Source: Pseudomonadota bacterium
Lineage (GTDB): Bacteria > Pseudomonadota > Gammaproteobacteria > Burkholderiales > Sulfuriferulaceae
Direction of reading: 5' to 3'
Assembly: GCA_021795395.1 (NCBI GenBank)
Contig: JAJYPN010000002.1
Coordinates: 62,001-126,000 of the forward strand
DNA length: 64,000 bases
The first letter of the stretch is position 1. Each line of letters opens with the position of its first letter. Made by a program: the position numbers and the translations under genes. The notes under the pieces are model-generated. The model ran no database searches. It was not told the DNA's origin and saw nothing but the letters and a program-made list of their open reading frames with translations. This document shows positions 9,497 to 19,010 of this stretch, one piece after another.

Positions 9497-10821
9497 AGTT
9501 ATACCAACATCTGTTGCCACGCGGCGTACGCCAGTTCTGGCAATGGGCGGAAACGCTGGCAATCAGTGTGGGCGCGCTATTGCTGGCATTTCAGCTGTCG
9601 CCGGAAGATCCGCTGAATACCGCCGGATTTCCCTGGATATGGATAGCGCCACTACTCATCGCTCTGCGTTACGGCGTCCTCATGGGCATCATATCGGTGC
9701 TGTCATTTCTGGCCGGCTGGCTGCTGTGGGCGAACGAGCATGCCTTGCCGTACGAACTGTTTCCCCGTCTCACATTTCTGGGCGGCGCTCTGATCGTATT
9801 GATCAGCGGCGAATACGGCAGTGTCTGGGTTACCCGAGCACGCCGCATCGAAGAATTGCAGCATTACACGGAACAGCGGCTGGAATTGCTGACCAGGCGT
9901 TTGTACCTGCTCAGCCTGTCGCACGATCGTCTGGAGCAGGATTTGATAGGCCGCCCTGCCAGCCTGCGCGAAGGCTTGAAAGAGCTGAATCGCATCCTTC
10001 CCGCGGAGCACGGACTGCCGGGTGCCGAGTTGTATCTCTCTCTGGTGGTGAGATTATGCAATCTCAGCGTCGCCGGTTTGTACGCAGTGGAAAATAATCG
10101 TCTTCAGTCATTGCCGGTCGCGACCTCGGGCGTATTTACTCCTGCGGATATCTCAGATCCGCTGATCGCGCACAGTCTGCAAGCCGGCGAACTTATCCAT
10201 ATCAATACTGCTGAAACGCTGGCGGAGCTGCCCAGCCGTTATCTGATCGCAGTTCCGGCCAAAACCGCCGATGGACGCATCCTCGCCATGCTGGCAGTGG
10301 AGAAGATGCCTTTTTTTGCCTTGCAAACGGAAAATATGCAAACGCTGTCGGTATTGAGCAGCTATTATGCCGACACCATCGCCGCGAGCGCATTTCTGCC
10401 ACTGCTCACCGACCAGCTTCAGGATTGCCCGATCGATTTTTTCAAAGCGATGCATATCCTGCAGCGTTTACATCGGGACATGCAAATCAGCAGTATGCTG
10501 GCCGGTTTTGCTGCCATCAACAGTTCCGAAAGCGCAGAACAGCTGAAATCCATATCCAATGCGGTGCGTGGACTCGATGAAACCTGGGTGTTGGTGCGCG
10601 AAAATTGGCGCATCTGTCTGGTATTGTTACCACTGGCGGGCGAAAACTCGCTGGGAGGATATCTGTACCGTATCGAACGGTTATTCGTTGACCGTTTCGG
10701 TTCGCGCCCCGGGCAGCTCGGCATTTATACCCGATCGACCACCCTCGATCAGGAATCCGTCAACATCAAGCTTGACCGGTTTATTTCAACCCTGACCGGG
10801 ATCGAACATGCTCAGCAGTAA
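9493..10821 (+). CDS. pelD: c-di-GMP receptor PelD
   Basis: Inner-membrane protein that switches on Pel synthesis when it binds cyclic di-GMP. The 442-residue protein has four hydrophobic helices in the first ~120 residues, a short coiled segment, a GAF domain and a degenerate GGDEF domain. The ligand motif RxxD is present as RGLD (Arg359, Asp362). Further arginines at 393 and 396 sit where Pseudomonas PelD has its second contact Arg402 (35 residues after Arg367). Post-translational control by c-di-GMP is therefore likely to be kept. The gene starts inside the pelC stop (ATGA) and overlaps pelE by 14 bases, pointing to translational coupling. Confidence 0.92.
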   Translation: MKLYQHLLPRGVRQFWQWAETLAISVGALLLAFQLSPEDPLNTAGFPWIWIAPLLIALRYGVLMGIISVLSFLAGWLLWANEHALPYELFPRLTFLGGALIVLISGEYGSVWVTRARRIEELQHYTEQRLELLTRRLYLLSLSHDRLEQDLIGRPASLREGLKELNRILPAEHGLPGAELYLSLVVRLCNLSVAGLYAVENNRLQSLPVATSGVFTPADISDPLIAHSLQAGELIHINTAETLAELPSRYLIAVPAKTADGRILAMLAVEKMPFFALQTENMQTLSVLSSYYADTIAASAFLPLLTDQLQDCPIDFFKAMHILQRLHRDMQISSMLAGFAAINSSESAEQLKSISNAVRGLDETWVLVRENWRICLVLLPLAGENSLGGYLYRIERLFVDRFGSRPGQLGIYTRSTTLDQESVNIKLDRFISTLTGIEHAQQ

Positions 10822-11809
10822 ATTCGCGCTGGCGGCCGTAAGCCTGGAAAGTAGCGCAATTGCACTGTTAGTGCAGCATATTCCTGCGTCCTTGCAATTT
10901 CCGGGTTTCATCATCCTGCATGCGGGAGCATCATTTTTCGTTGCGCAGACCAGCGTGTCGTTCATGCCGAAAAAATATCGTCAACCCAATCTGCCGATAG
11001 CGGGTCTGTTTTTTTTGCTGGCGTTTTTTATTCCGCTGCTCGCCATCGTTCTTTTGCTTGCCATCGTGCTCACCGCCCGGTTTTTTTCCAGATCCTTGCT
11101 CCATTATCCTTTTGTCAAGGTCGAACTGCCGCAGTTCACGCTCGGCAACGCCGGGATACGCAATTCGCTCGGCGAAGGAGCGATCTATTCCAGACTGAAT
11201 ACACCCGGACTCACGACCGAAGTACGAGTAAAAGCCCTGCTTTCCGCGCATGCCATGTCTTCGCGCTATTCGGTGCCCCTGCTCAAGGAACTGCTCGGCG
11301 ACGAAGCCGACGATTTGCGGCTGCTCGCTTACGGCATGCTCGATAACCGGGAAAAAACGCTCAATTCCCTGATCCATGATCTGCTGGTCAAACTGAATGC
11401 GTGCAGCGAACCGCATTTATGCGAATTGTACAGAAAGCAGATAGCGGAACTGTATTGGTCGTTCGCGTACGAGCATCTGGCGGAAGGCGACATGCTGGCG
11501 TATATGCTGACCCAGGCCGAACTGCATGCTCGTGCCGTTCTGGAAACCCGGGCCGACGGCGATTTATGGATACTGCTGGCACAGATACTGATCAAACAGG
11601 AAAAACATGACCAAGCCGAGGCCGCTTTTTCCCATGCGATCGAATTGGGAATGCAGATTACTCGCATCGAACCGTATCTGGCGGAACTGGCCTATTTGCG
11701 CCACGATTACCTGGCGGTGCGTAAACATTTGCAGCGGATACCCCTGGACTATCCTATCCCCCGCATCGCCAACATCCAACGTTTCTGGCTTAGGCACATC
11801 AATGAATAG
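10808..11809 (+). CDS. pelE: Pel synthase complex membrane protein PelE
   Basis: 333-residue inner-membrane protein of the Pel synthase complex (PelDEFG). Two or three hydrophobic helices occupy the first ~95 residues, including PIAGLFFLLAFFIPLLAIVL. A soluble alpha-helical TPR-like part follows, with repeats visible in GDLWILLAQILIKQEKHDQAEAAFSHAIELG. Length agrees with Pseudomonas PelE (about 330). It overlaps pelD at its start and pelF at its end by 8 bases. PelE is thought to bridge PelD, PelF and PelG. Confidence 0.88.
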   Translation: MLSSKFALAAVSLESSAIALLVQHIPASLQFPGFIILHAGASFFVAQTSVSFMPKKYRQPNLPIAGLFFLLAFFIPLLAIVLLLAIVLTARFFSRSLLHYPFVKVELPQFTLGNAGIRNSLGEGAIYSRLNTPGLTTEVRVKALLSAHAMSSRYSVPLLKELLGDEADDLRLLAYGMLDNREKTLNSLIHDLLVKLNACSEPHLCELYRKQIAELYWSFAYEHLAEGDMLAYMLTQAELHARAVLETRADGDLWILLAQILIKQEKHDQAEAAFSHAIELGMQITRIEPYLAELAYLRHDYLAVRKHLQRIPLDYPIPRIANIQRFWLRHINE

Positions 11810-13316
11810 CTCGCATTTCCCAACGGCGGCAAGCGCCGACATTGCGCTGTTGCTGGAAGGCACCTTTCCTTACGTCAGAGGTGGCGTTTCCAGCTGGATA
11901 TTCCAGATGATCAACGCCTATCCGGAATATCGCTTTGCGGTGGTATTTCTCGGCAGTCGCCCGCAGGATTACGGCGACATCAAATATTCCTTGCCCGACA
12001 ACATCGTCCATGTCGAAGCGCACTACCTGCACGGCGCGCATATACCGCCGCTGGTGCAGGCACAATCCGGCGATACGGCTGCGCTCGAACATATCGCAAC
12101 GCTCCATCAGGCATTCCGTAACGGCAAAAGCGATACCGCCTGTGCTTTCGCCCGATTGGCGCATTTATTGAAATCGGGCGAAATCGACGAAAAATTTTTT
12201 TTATACAGCCGTCAGTCCTGGGAATTCATTACCCAAAACTACCGGCAATATTGCACCGACCCCTCGTTCATCGATTATTTCTGGACAGTACGCGCCATGC
12301 ATGAACCGATCTGGGTGATGGCACGCATCGCCGCCAATCTGATTCCGGTACGCGCATTTCACACCGTTTCCACCGGCTACGCGGGATTTCTCGGCACCTT
12401 GTTGAAAGACCGTACCGGCAAACCGCTGATCCTGTCGGAACACGGTATCTATACCAAGGAACGAAAAATCGATCTGTATCAAAGTGCGTGGATACGCGAC
12501 AATCGCAATGTATTTGAAAAGGACCCGACCGAAGTCAGCTATTTCCGCGAACTATGGATGCGTTTCTATGTGTCGCTGGGCCGTTTATGCTATCACCATG
12601 CCGACATGATCACTGCCTTATACGAAGCCAACCGGCAACGCCAGATTGCCGACGGCGCGCCGGCGGAACGTACGCGCATCATACCCAACGGCATCGATCT
12701 GGCGCGGTTTCAACCGGTACGGTCGAAACGGCCGGAATCGCCGCCCCCGATTTTATGTCTGGTCGGCCGCATCGTTTCGATCAAGGACGTAAAAACGTTC
12801 ATACGCATGATGCGTACCGTCGTCAATCGCATGCCGGAGGCCGAAGGCTGGATCGCCGGTCCCGAAGACGAAGATCCGGATTATGCCGAGGAATGCCATA
12901 ACCTGGTTGCGAGCCTCGGCCTGACCGACAAGGTGAAATTTCTCGGCTTTCAAAAAGTCGAGGTCGTACTGGAACAAATCGGTCTGGTCGTCCTGTCGTC
13001 GATCAGCGAGGCATTGCCGCTTGTAGTGCTCGAGGGGTTTGCCGCCGGCGTCCCGGCCCTGACCACCGATGTCGGTTCCTGCCGGCAATTGATCTACGGA
13101 CTGGATGCAGACGACCAATCATTGGGAATAGCGGGCGCGGTCGTGCGCATCGCCGATCCGCAGGCGATGGCCACCGCCGCCATCAAACTGTTACGACCCG
13201 AGAATTGGCTACCGGCGCGCGCCGCCGCCATAGCCCGCGTAGAACGGTATTACACACAATCCATCATGTTCGATGAATTCAGGAAGGTCTATGAAGAAGC
13301 GCTAAAGGGCACGTAA
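11802..13316 (+). CDS. pelF: Pel glycosyltransferase PelF (GT4)
   Basis: Cytosolic glycosyltransferase that polymerises Pel from UDP-sugars. The ATG at 11802 gives 504 residues (Pseudomonas PelF is 507). The N-terminus ALLLEGTFPYVRGGVSSW is characteristic of PelF. The GT-B C-terminal half has LVGRIVSIKDVKTFIRMM, and the family E-x7-E motif appears in SSISEALPLVVLEGFAAGVP. The open frame extends upstream to 11607, but that part lies inside pelE in another frame and is not PelF-like. The stop overlaps the pelG start (TAATG). In other species the donor is a UDP-N-acetylhexosamine, which fits the nearby epimerase. Confidence 0.93.
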   Translation: MNSSHFPTAASADIALLLEGTFPYVRGGVSSWIFQMINAYPEYRFAVVFLGSRPQDYGDIKYSLPDNIVHVEAHYLHGAHIPPLVQAQSGDTAALEHIATLHQAFRNGKSDTACAFARLAHLLKSGEIDEKFFLYSRQSWEFITQNYRQYCTDPSFIDYFWTVRAMHEPIWVMARIAANLIPVRAFHTVSTGYAGFLGTLLKDRTGKPLILSEHGIYTKERKIDLYQSAWIRDNRNVFEKDPTEVSYFRELWMRFYVSLGRLCYHHADMITALYEANRQRQIADGAPAERTRIIPNGIDLARFQPVRSKRPESPPPILCLVGRIVSIKDVKTFIRMMRTVVNRMPEAEGWIAGPEDEDPDYAEECHNLVASLGLTDKVKFLGFQKVEVVLEQIGLVVLSSISEALPLVVLEGFAAGVPALTTDVGSCRQLIYGLDADDQSLGIAGAVVRIADPQAMATAAIKLLRPENWLPARAAAIARVERYYTQSIMFDEFRKVYEEALKGT

Positions 13317-14689
13317 TGGCGGGCATCGGTTTCGAAATCAGAAAAATTCTGCGCCGCGACAGTTATCTGTCGATGTTCAGCGCCTACGCGTATGCCGGCA
13401 TTATCGGATCGGGTCCATGGGTACTGTCGATATTGGGCGTGCTTATCATCGGGCTGATGAGCCTGGGGAGGGTCGTACCGCACGTACTGATTACCCAATT
13501 TCAGGTCACCGTCACACATTTGATCGCAATGAGCCTGATACTGACCGGATTCCTGCAACTCGGATTTACCCGTTATATCGCCGACCGGATCTTCGAAAAA
13601 AACACCAACGCCATACTGCCGAATTTTATCGGCGCGGCGTTCATTACGACCTTGCTCGCCGGTATGCTGGGTCTGCTCCTGGCGCTCTCCGGTTTTCCAC
13701 GCCAGGACGCGGTATATCGCATCCTGCTGATCGCCAATTTTGTCGTGTTATGCAATATGTGGATAGCAACCATTTTTTTATCGGGGATGAAAAACTACAA
13801 ATCCATTCTGATACTTTACACCGCAGGTTACACGATAGCCGTATTGGCCGCCTTACTGCTGCGGAAATTCGGTCTCAACGGTTTATTGCTAGGTATTCTG
13901 CTGGGACATTTCACCTTGTTCAGCGGCATGTTATTGCTGATATTGCGCTCCTATCCTTCCGATCGCTTTATCGAATTCGATTTTCTGCGCAGGAAACGCA
14001 TGTTTCTCTCTTTGATATGGACAGGGTTTTTCTTTAACCTGGGCGTCTGGATAGATAAATATATCTTCTGGTATGCGCCGTCGACCGGTCAAGCCGTCAT
14101 CGGCATCTTTCATGCATCGCTGATTTACGACCTGCCGATTTTTCTGGCTTATCTGTCGATCATACCGGGAATGGCGGTATTCCTTGTGCGGATGGAAACG
14201 GATTTCGTCGAATATTATCAAAAATTTTACGACGCGGTGCGCGACGGCGGCACGCTCGATCACATCGAAGAAATGCGCGACGAGATGGTCGGAACGGCTC
14301 GCCAGGGCATATTTGAAATAATCAAGATACAGGCCATGGCGGTATTGATCGTTTTCGTCGCCGCACCGGCTTTACTGCGGTTTGCCGGCATTTCCCAGTA
14401 TTATGTTTCGCTGCTGTATGTCGATGTCGTCGCTGCCGGACTGCAGGTCGTATTTCTGGGCGTCATGAACGTATTGTTCTATCTGGATAAACGTTTTGCC
14501 GCCCTGGTCCTGGCCGGCCTGTTTGCCGGATTGAACCTGCTGCTCAGCCTGCTCAGCATACGCCTGGGTGCCAACTGGTACGGCTACGGCTTTTCCGTGG
14601 CGTTGCTGGTAACGGTCGTCATCGGTTTGTATTGGCTGGACCGTAAAATGACCATCCTCGAATATGAAACCTTCATGCTGCAAAAATAA
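13316..14689 (+). CDS. pelG: Pel polysaccharide flippase-like membrane protein PelG
   Basis: Polytopic inner-membrane protein of the MOP/Wzx-like class, 457 residues (Pseudomonas PelG is 456), thought to translocate Pel across the inner membrane as part of the synthase complex. It opens with the PelG signature MAGIGFEIRKIL and has about twelve hydrophobic helices (for example GSGPWVLSILGVLIIGL and GYGFSVALLVTVVIGLYWL). It is the last gene of the operon. A convergent efflux gene ends 30 bases downstream, and no strong terminator hairpin is visible between them. Confidence 0.92.
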   Translation: MAGIGFEIRKILRRDSYLSMFSAYAYAGIIGSGPWVLSILGVLIIGLMSLGRVVPHVLITQFQVTVTHLIAMSLILTGFLQLGFTRYIADRIFEKNTNAILPNFIGAAFITTLLAGMLGLLLALSGFPRQDAVYRILLIANFVVLCNMWIATIFLSGMKNYKSILILYTAGYTIAVLAALLLRKFGLNGLLLGILLGHFTLFSGMLLLILRSYPSDRFIEFDFLRRKRMFLSLIWTGFFFNLGVWIDKYIFWYAPSTGQAVIGIFHASLIYDLPIFLAYLSIIPGMAVFLVRMETDFVEYYQKFYDAVRDGGTLDHIEEMRDEMVGTARQGIFEIIKIQAMAVLIVFVAAPALLRFAGISQYYVSLLYVDVVAAGLQVVFLGVMNVLFYLDKRFAALVLAGLFAGLNLLLSLLSIRLGANWYGYGFSVALLVTVVIGLYWLDRKMTILEYETFMLQK

Positions 14690-14719
14690 AACAAAAAATC
14701 GCGCACAGTCTGGGCGGCG

Positions 14720-15871
14720 TCAGATATTATGCGCAAGTATGGCGTTGGCAGCCTTTCTGGCCTCTTCGATCTCCTGCCGATAGATGGGCGTCGAATAGCT
14801 GGCGGCGGCAGTACGCACTTGTGTCGCCAGCACAGGCAAGCTGCGATAATGGCTGACATCGACCTCTACCGAAACCGATGTTCCCAGGCGCAAGGGATAC
14901 GCTTTCAATTCCGCCGCGGAAAGAGCGATCCGCACCGGTACGCGCTCGACGATATGGATGTAATTGCCGGTCGCGTTATTGGCCGGAAACAGGCTGAACG
15001 TACTGCCGCCGGAAGGTTCGATACCGATCACCGTGCCGTGAAAGGTCGTTTCGCTACCGTAAACGTAAGCATGGATCGTGACCGGTTCTCCGGTTCTGAC
15101 CCGCGCCAGTTTCGTCTCTTTCAGGTTGGCGGTTATCCACAAGCCATCGAGCGGCACGATGGACATCAAGCGCTGTCCCGCTTTCACCTGCTCGCCCGCT
15201 TCGACCTGCCGGTCGGCGATATAGCCGGTGACCGGCGCAAATACGTTGGAGCGCCGGTATTGAATGTAGGCCTCGACAAACGCTGCCTGCGCTTTCCGGA
15301 CTACCGGATTATCGGCAGGCCTCGTGCCTTTTACCAGAGCTTGCGCCTTGCGCAGCCCTGCGCTCGCCTCGGCGATCCTGCCGTCGAGCACAGCAATGTC
15401 CGCCTGCGTATCCGCTACCAGTTGCGCAGACACCGCTCCGCTGTCTTGCGCAATTTCATAACGCGCCAGATCGGACTGCAATTTGTGCTGTTGCGTTTTC
15501 AACGCTGCGATATGGGCGCGCTCGCTGTCGGTCTGCGCGAACAAGCTTTTGGTCTGGCGTATCGCTTCGGCCAGGTCGGCACCGGCTTTTTCCATTTGCA
15601 CCCTGGTCAGGTTTTGCTCTTCGCTCAGCAGGCATTGTCCGGTATGCGCAAGCATGCTGTTATCGACAGCGATGCGCGAAACCACTCCGGGAACCAGCGC
15701 CTGCACCGCAATAACATTGCCGGAGACGTAGGCGTCATTGCTTTCGACCACTCTACGCATAAAAAAATACCACCAGGAAATGGCGGCTATTAATAGAATC
15801 GCCATCAAAATAACTATCCATCGCAGCCTGCGATGCCGGATTTTCGAGTGGACAAGCGCCCGTGATTTCAT
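14720..15871 (-). CDS. HlyD/EmrA-type membrane fusion protein
   Basis: Periplasmic adaptor of a tripartite efflux or secretion system, linking the inner-membrane pump at 17277 to the outer-membrane factor at 15868. The ATG at 15871 gives 383 residues, with a GTG nine bases earlier also possible. It has a short basic N-terminus, one membrane anchor (WIVILMAILLIAAISWWYFF), the biotinyl-lipoyl half motif DAYVSGNVIAVQALVPGVV and a long alpha-helical hairpin. The second lipoyl half follows (APVTGYIADRQVEAGEQVKAG), then a beta-barrel domain. Its start overlaps the upstream gene stop (ATGA), with AAAGG as ribosome-binding site. It is third in the operon. Substrate unknown. Confidence 0.88.
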   Translation of the reverse strand: MKSRALVHSKIRHRRLRWIVILMAILLIAAISWWYFFMRRVVESNDAYVSGNVIAVQALVPGVVSRIAVDNSMLAHTGQCLLSEEQNLTRVQMEKAGADLAEAIRQTKSLFAQTDSERAHIAALKTQQHKLQSDLARYEIAQDSGAVSAQLVADTQADIAVLDGRIAEASAGLRKAQALVKGTRPADNPVVRKAQAAFVEAYIQYRRSNVFAPVTGYIADRQVEAGEQVKAGQRLMSIVPLDGLWITANLKETKLARVRTGEPVTIHAYVYGSETTFHGTVIGIEPSGGSTFSLFPANNATGNYIHIVERVPVRIALSAAELKAYPLRLGTSVSVEVDVSHYRSLPVLATQVRTAAASYSTPIYRQEIEEARKAANAILAHNI

Positions 15872-17280
15872 GCTGGCCACCTTTCGAATCCGCCGCCGAG
15901 CGCGGTAGCGGTATCGGTGATGCTGTTGAGCCAGTTCAAATTTTCCTCCAGTTTTAACATTTTTTCGCGATATATCCCGATTTCCGCATTCAGATAAGGC
16001 AATTTTCCGGTTACGCCGGTACGAAAAGCGGATTCGATAATCTGCGCTTGCCTGGTACGCAAGAGCAAGGTCGTTTTTCTGTCGTCGAGCTGGTTGCGGG
16101 TATACTGCAAATCGGACAGCGCATCGGCAATCTGGCTAAGCGCCGCCAGCAAGGTACGATTGTACGCATGTACCGCCGCATCGTAATCTGCCTCATTTTC
16201 GTGAAACTGCCCTTCCAGCGCGCCACTTTCGAATATCGGCAGATCCAGTGCCGGTCCGAATGCATACGTCGTGCTGCCGGGCCCGAGCAGTTTGGTCAAA
16301 CCTATACTATTAAGGCCGCCTATCGCAAATAAATCGATATTGGGGTAATACGCAGCTCTCGCCGCCTGTACGAGATGGGATTGGCGCCTGATCTTCCATA
16401 ACGCCGCCTGAATATCGGGGCGTTGCGCGACGATATCGAGTCCGATTCGCCGGGGAATTTTGAAACTGCGCGGCTCGGGCAACGCAGCGTTATTCGTCAC
16501 CAGAGCATCGGCAGGTTCCTTGCCGAGCAATTGCAGCAAGGCAAAATTCAAGCCGGCTATGTGTTTTTGTACTGCTGTCAATGCATTTTGAGCATCGATC
16601 AATTCCGCATTCTGGATGACGCCGACAGTAACCGGGCTGATGCCGGCCTGAACGGCGTTATTCCGCAGACGCGATTGTTCCGCTGCCAGCGCTACGATTT
16701 TTTCATCTGCCGAGGCGAATTGCCGCGCCGTAGCAAGAGCGAAATAGGTTTTGATGACGGCGGAACTCAACATTAACGCAGCCTGTCGATATTGCGCCCA
16801 CGCAAGCTGCCGGGCGGATTGGCTAGCGGCGATGATTTCCGCATCACGATGCCAGAAATCGAGATGATAACTGACCACCAGCGGATCGAGATTGGCAATT
16901 GTCGCTGTTTTGCCGTTATAAATATCGTGGTTGCCATTTTTTGACAACTCCTGGCGCTGGATATCAAGCCGGCTGTCCACATGCAATCCGGTCAGCGACT
17001 GGATTCGCATAACCGTAGCCTGTGCCGACTGTAGCCGTGCTCCTGCTTCGAGCAATCCCGGATTACTCGCCAGCGCCGTATCAAGCAGGCGATCCAGATC
17101 GGGATCATGAAATTCGCGCCACCAGTTTACCGGCAAGGCTTTGCGGTCTGCGCGAACGGCAGGATTGGAATCGACCAGGCTGGCAGGTAACGCTGCCCTT
17201 TGCAGCATGGAGGGACCGGGGTCGATGGTCGGCGCGCACCCGCCCAATAGCAACACAATCATGAAAAATAGATAATTCAG
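15868..17280 (-). CDS. NodT-family outer-membrane efflux lipoprotein, probable CTG start
   Basis: TolC-like outer-membrane channel of the tripartite pump. The body shows the repeated coiled-hairpin pattern of the RND outer-membrane lipoprotein family (LLEAGARLQSAQATVMRIQ and RPDIQAALWKIRRQSHLVQA). A lipobox LLLGGC places the lipidated Cys near the N-terminus. The only nearby ATG (17262) would leave a signal of eight residues, too short. A CTG at 17280 overlaps the upstream TGA (CTGA), has GGAG seven bases before it and gives MNYLFFMIVLLLGGC, a workable signal, so it is preferred. The frame is open up to a TTG at 17361, inside the MFS gene. Length about 470 residues. Confidence 0.82.
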   Translation of the reverse strand: MNYLFFMIVLLLGGCAPTIDPGPSMLQRAALPASLVDSNPAVRADRKALPVNWWREFHDPDLDRLLDTALASNPGLLEAGARLQSAQATVMRIQSLTGLHVDSRLDIQRQELSKNGNHDIYNGKTATIANLDPLVVSYHLDFWHRDAEIIAASQSARQLAWAQYRQAALMLSSAVIKTYFALATARQFASADEKIVALAAEQSRLRNNAVQAGISPVTVGVIQNAELIDAQNALTAVQKHIAGLNFALLQLLGKEPADALVTNNAALPEPRSFKIPRRIGLDIVAQRPDIQAALWKIRRQSHLVQAARAAYYPNIDLFAIGGLNSIGLTKLLGPGSTTYAFGPALDLPIFESGALEGQFHENEADYDAAVHAYNRTLLAALSQIADALSDLQYTRNQLDDRKTTLLLRTRQAQIIESAFRTGVTGKLPYLNAEIGIYREKMLKLEENLNWLNSITDTATALGGGFERWPA

Positions 17281-18845
17281 GGCTCTTCTCCAAGATTTTC
17301 GACCAGACGCATATCCGTACCCTGTTTTGTTTTTACCGGCGGAGACGCAAGCCAGACGCAAATCGCCAGAACAAGAAAAAAAATACTCAGAAAGTAATAA
17401 AAATCGTTGAATGCCAGCCAGGCGCTTTCATGAATTATTTTTTCATGCAGTTCATGCGTTACAAACGAGCGATCGAAAAATTCGGCAAACCGCTGCGAAT
17501 TCGATACATCTGCGGTAACCAGCCGGTTTTTTTCGACATCCAGCAATCGGTCCCAACCGATATCGGAAACGGTGATAGCCAGACCGGCGGCCAGATTGCG
17601 CACCGTATTCAACACATTCACCGCATGCAATTGTTTCGGCTTGGGGACATGACCGAGCGTAAGCGCCGTCATGGCGACAAATAACAGACCGAGCGCCGCG
17701 CCCAGCAGAAACTGCGGCGCCAGCAGGCTTTCCCACGTTGCGGGTCGCTCATAACCCGAAATCCACCAAAAACCGGACGCAAACATCGCAAACGCCAAAC
17801 TGGCCAGTATCCTCGGGTCCATATTCTGTTTAATCCGCCATTGCGCAAACAGGCTAAGCGGTTTGGAAAAAACAAAAACCGGCAGTAATAACAAACCTAC
17901 ATGCCAGGCGGTATAACCATCGATCTGTTGAAAACGAATGATATATTGGACGAAAGCGCCCTGTATCCCCATAAATGCCATACTCAAAAGCACCATGCCG
18001 TAAGCGTAATTCGGATAGGAAAAAAGCGAAAACCGCAGCAAAGGCTGCTTCATTTCGGCGTTGCCAAACCAGAACAGCCACGAAAACAGCATGAAAGCGA
18101 AAAACAGCCCCCATAATTCGGTTACACGGCTGGACATATCGCTTAACAATCCCACATCGAAGAATTCCTGAAAAACCAATACGGCGGCAAAAAAAATAAA
18201 AAAAACGCTCAAAGATCGAAACAGGCGTATGGAATGATCGATTTCATCTTCCCAATCGGCCAGCAAGGCCCATAATACCAATGCCACCGACAAGGCGGTA
18301 ACCATCGATAAAACAAACAATAGCCGCCAGTCTCCCCATTCGTAGGCGAACCATCCTCCCAATGCAGGCCCTACTGAAAACGGTACGAATTGCGCAAGAC
18401 TCCACAATGAGATCGCCGTTTGCTGCCGCCCTTTATTATAGTATTCAAGCAGCAGGAAAAAGGAAGGAATAATGCACATCCCCGCTGCAAACCCCTGTAT
18501 TACCCGTGCAGCCAGATATAAGGGAAACATCGATATACTCAATAAAGCGGCAAAACTGGATGCGGCAAAGAGTAAATAAGCGAAAATCGCCGTATTCTTC
18601 GGTCCGAAACGTCGCATCAAGGTATTGGCGATCAACAGGGCAGCGCCCATCGCAGTGAAATAATCGCTCTGACTCCAGACGGCGTATGATATACCGACTC
18701 CCAAACTGGCGGAAACATACGGCATCATCGGTAAATAAGCGCCGGCATTCAACAGTACCAGGAAATGACCGGCGCCCAATGCCAGATTTAACAATAGAAA
18801 TTGAGGGCCCGGAAGAATTCTCGAATATCGACCCGCCCACTTCAT
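17277..18845 (-). CDS. DHA2-family MFS multidrug efflux pump (EmrB-like)
   Basis: Proton-coupled drug or metabolite exporter of 522 residues with about fourteen hydrophobic helices, the size and helix number of the DHA2 (14-TMS) group. Visible are a first helix LLNLALGAGHFLVLL, a conserved family stretch ARVIQGFAAGMCIIPSFFLLL (motif C region) and FSVGPALGGWFAYEWGDWRLLF. It is the first gene of a three-gene operon with an outer-membrane factor and a HlyD adaptor, the EmrAB-TolC layout. Its promoter carries a perfect inverted repeat (19011-19037), so repression by a ligand-sensing regulator is likely. No regulator gene lies in this window next to it. Confidence 0.88.
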   Translation of the reverse strand: MKWAGRYSRILPGPQFLLLNLALGAGHFLVLLNAGAYLPMMPYVSASLGVGISYAVWSQSDYFTAMGAALLIANTLMRRFGPKNTAIFAYLLFAASSFAALLSISMFPLYLAARVIQGFAAGMCIIPSFFLLLEYYNKGRQQTAISLWSLAQFVPFSVGPALGGWFAYEWGDWRLLFVLSMVTALSVALVLWALLADWEDEIDHSIRLFRSLSVFFIFFAAVLVFQEFFDVGLLSDMSSRVTELWGLFFAFMLFSWLFWFGNAEMKQPLLRFSLFSYPNYAYGMVLLSMAFMGIQGAFVQYIIRFQQIDGYTAWHVGLLLLPVFVFSKPLSLFAQWRIKQNMDPRILASLAFAMFASGFWWISGYERPATWESLLAPQFLLGAALGLLFVAMTALTLGHVPKPKQLHAVNVLNTVRNLAAGLAITVSDIGWDRLLDVEKNRLVTADVSNSQRFAEFFDRSFVTHELHEKIIHESAWLAFNDFYYFLSIFFLVLAICVWLASPPVKTKQGTDMRLVENLGEEP

Positions 18846-18934
18846 TGCTGATCAATACAAGAGATATTTGACGAAGAATGATCCGAAAACCGCGGGGCAA
18901 AATCGTCAGATGTATTTACGGAACGTTTAATCAT
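18842..18934 (-). other. Possible 30-codon leader ORF coupled to the efflux operon
   Basis: In the long leader of the MFS operon an ATG at 18934 opens a 30-codon frame (starting MIKRSVNTSDDFAPRF) whose TGA overlaps the MFS start codon (AATGA). Such overlap can couple translation. There is no clear ribosome-binding site before it, and a frame of this length can arise by chance, so this is only a candidate. Confidence 0.25.
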
Positions 18935-19010
18935 GACGAGAAAACCGGAAATCCATGCTCGATTATGACTGGCGTAATTCAATCGATATTACCGTAAAAT
19001 TCATGACGCA

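Noticed and set aside
14729-15793. 354-codon plus-strand frame over the HlyD gene
   Set aside because: The minus-strand frame is a well-formed membrane fusion protein; the plus frame is a low-complexity Arg-rich shadow.
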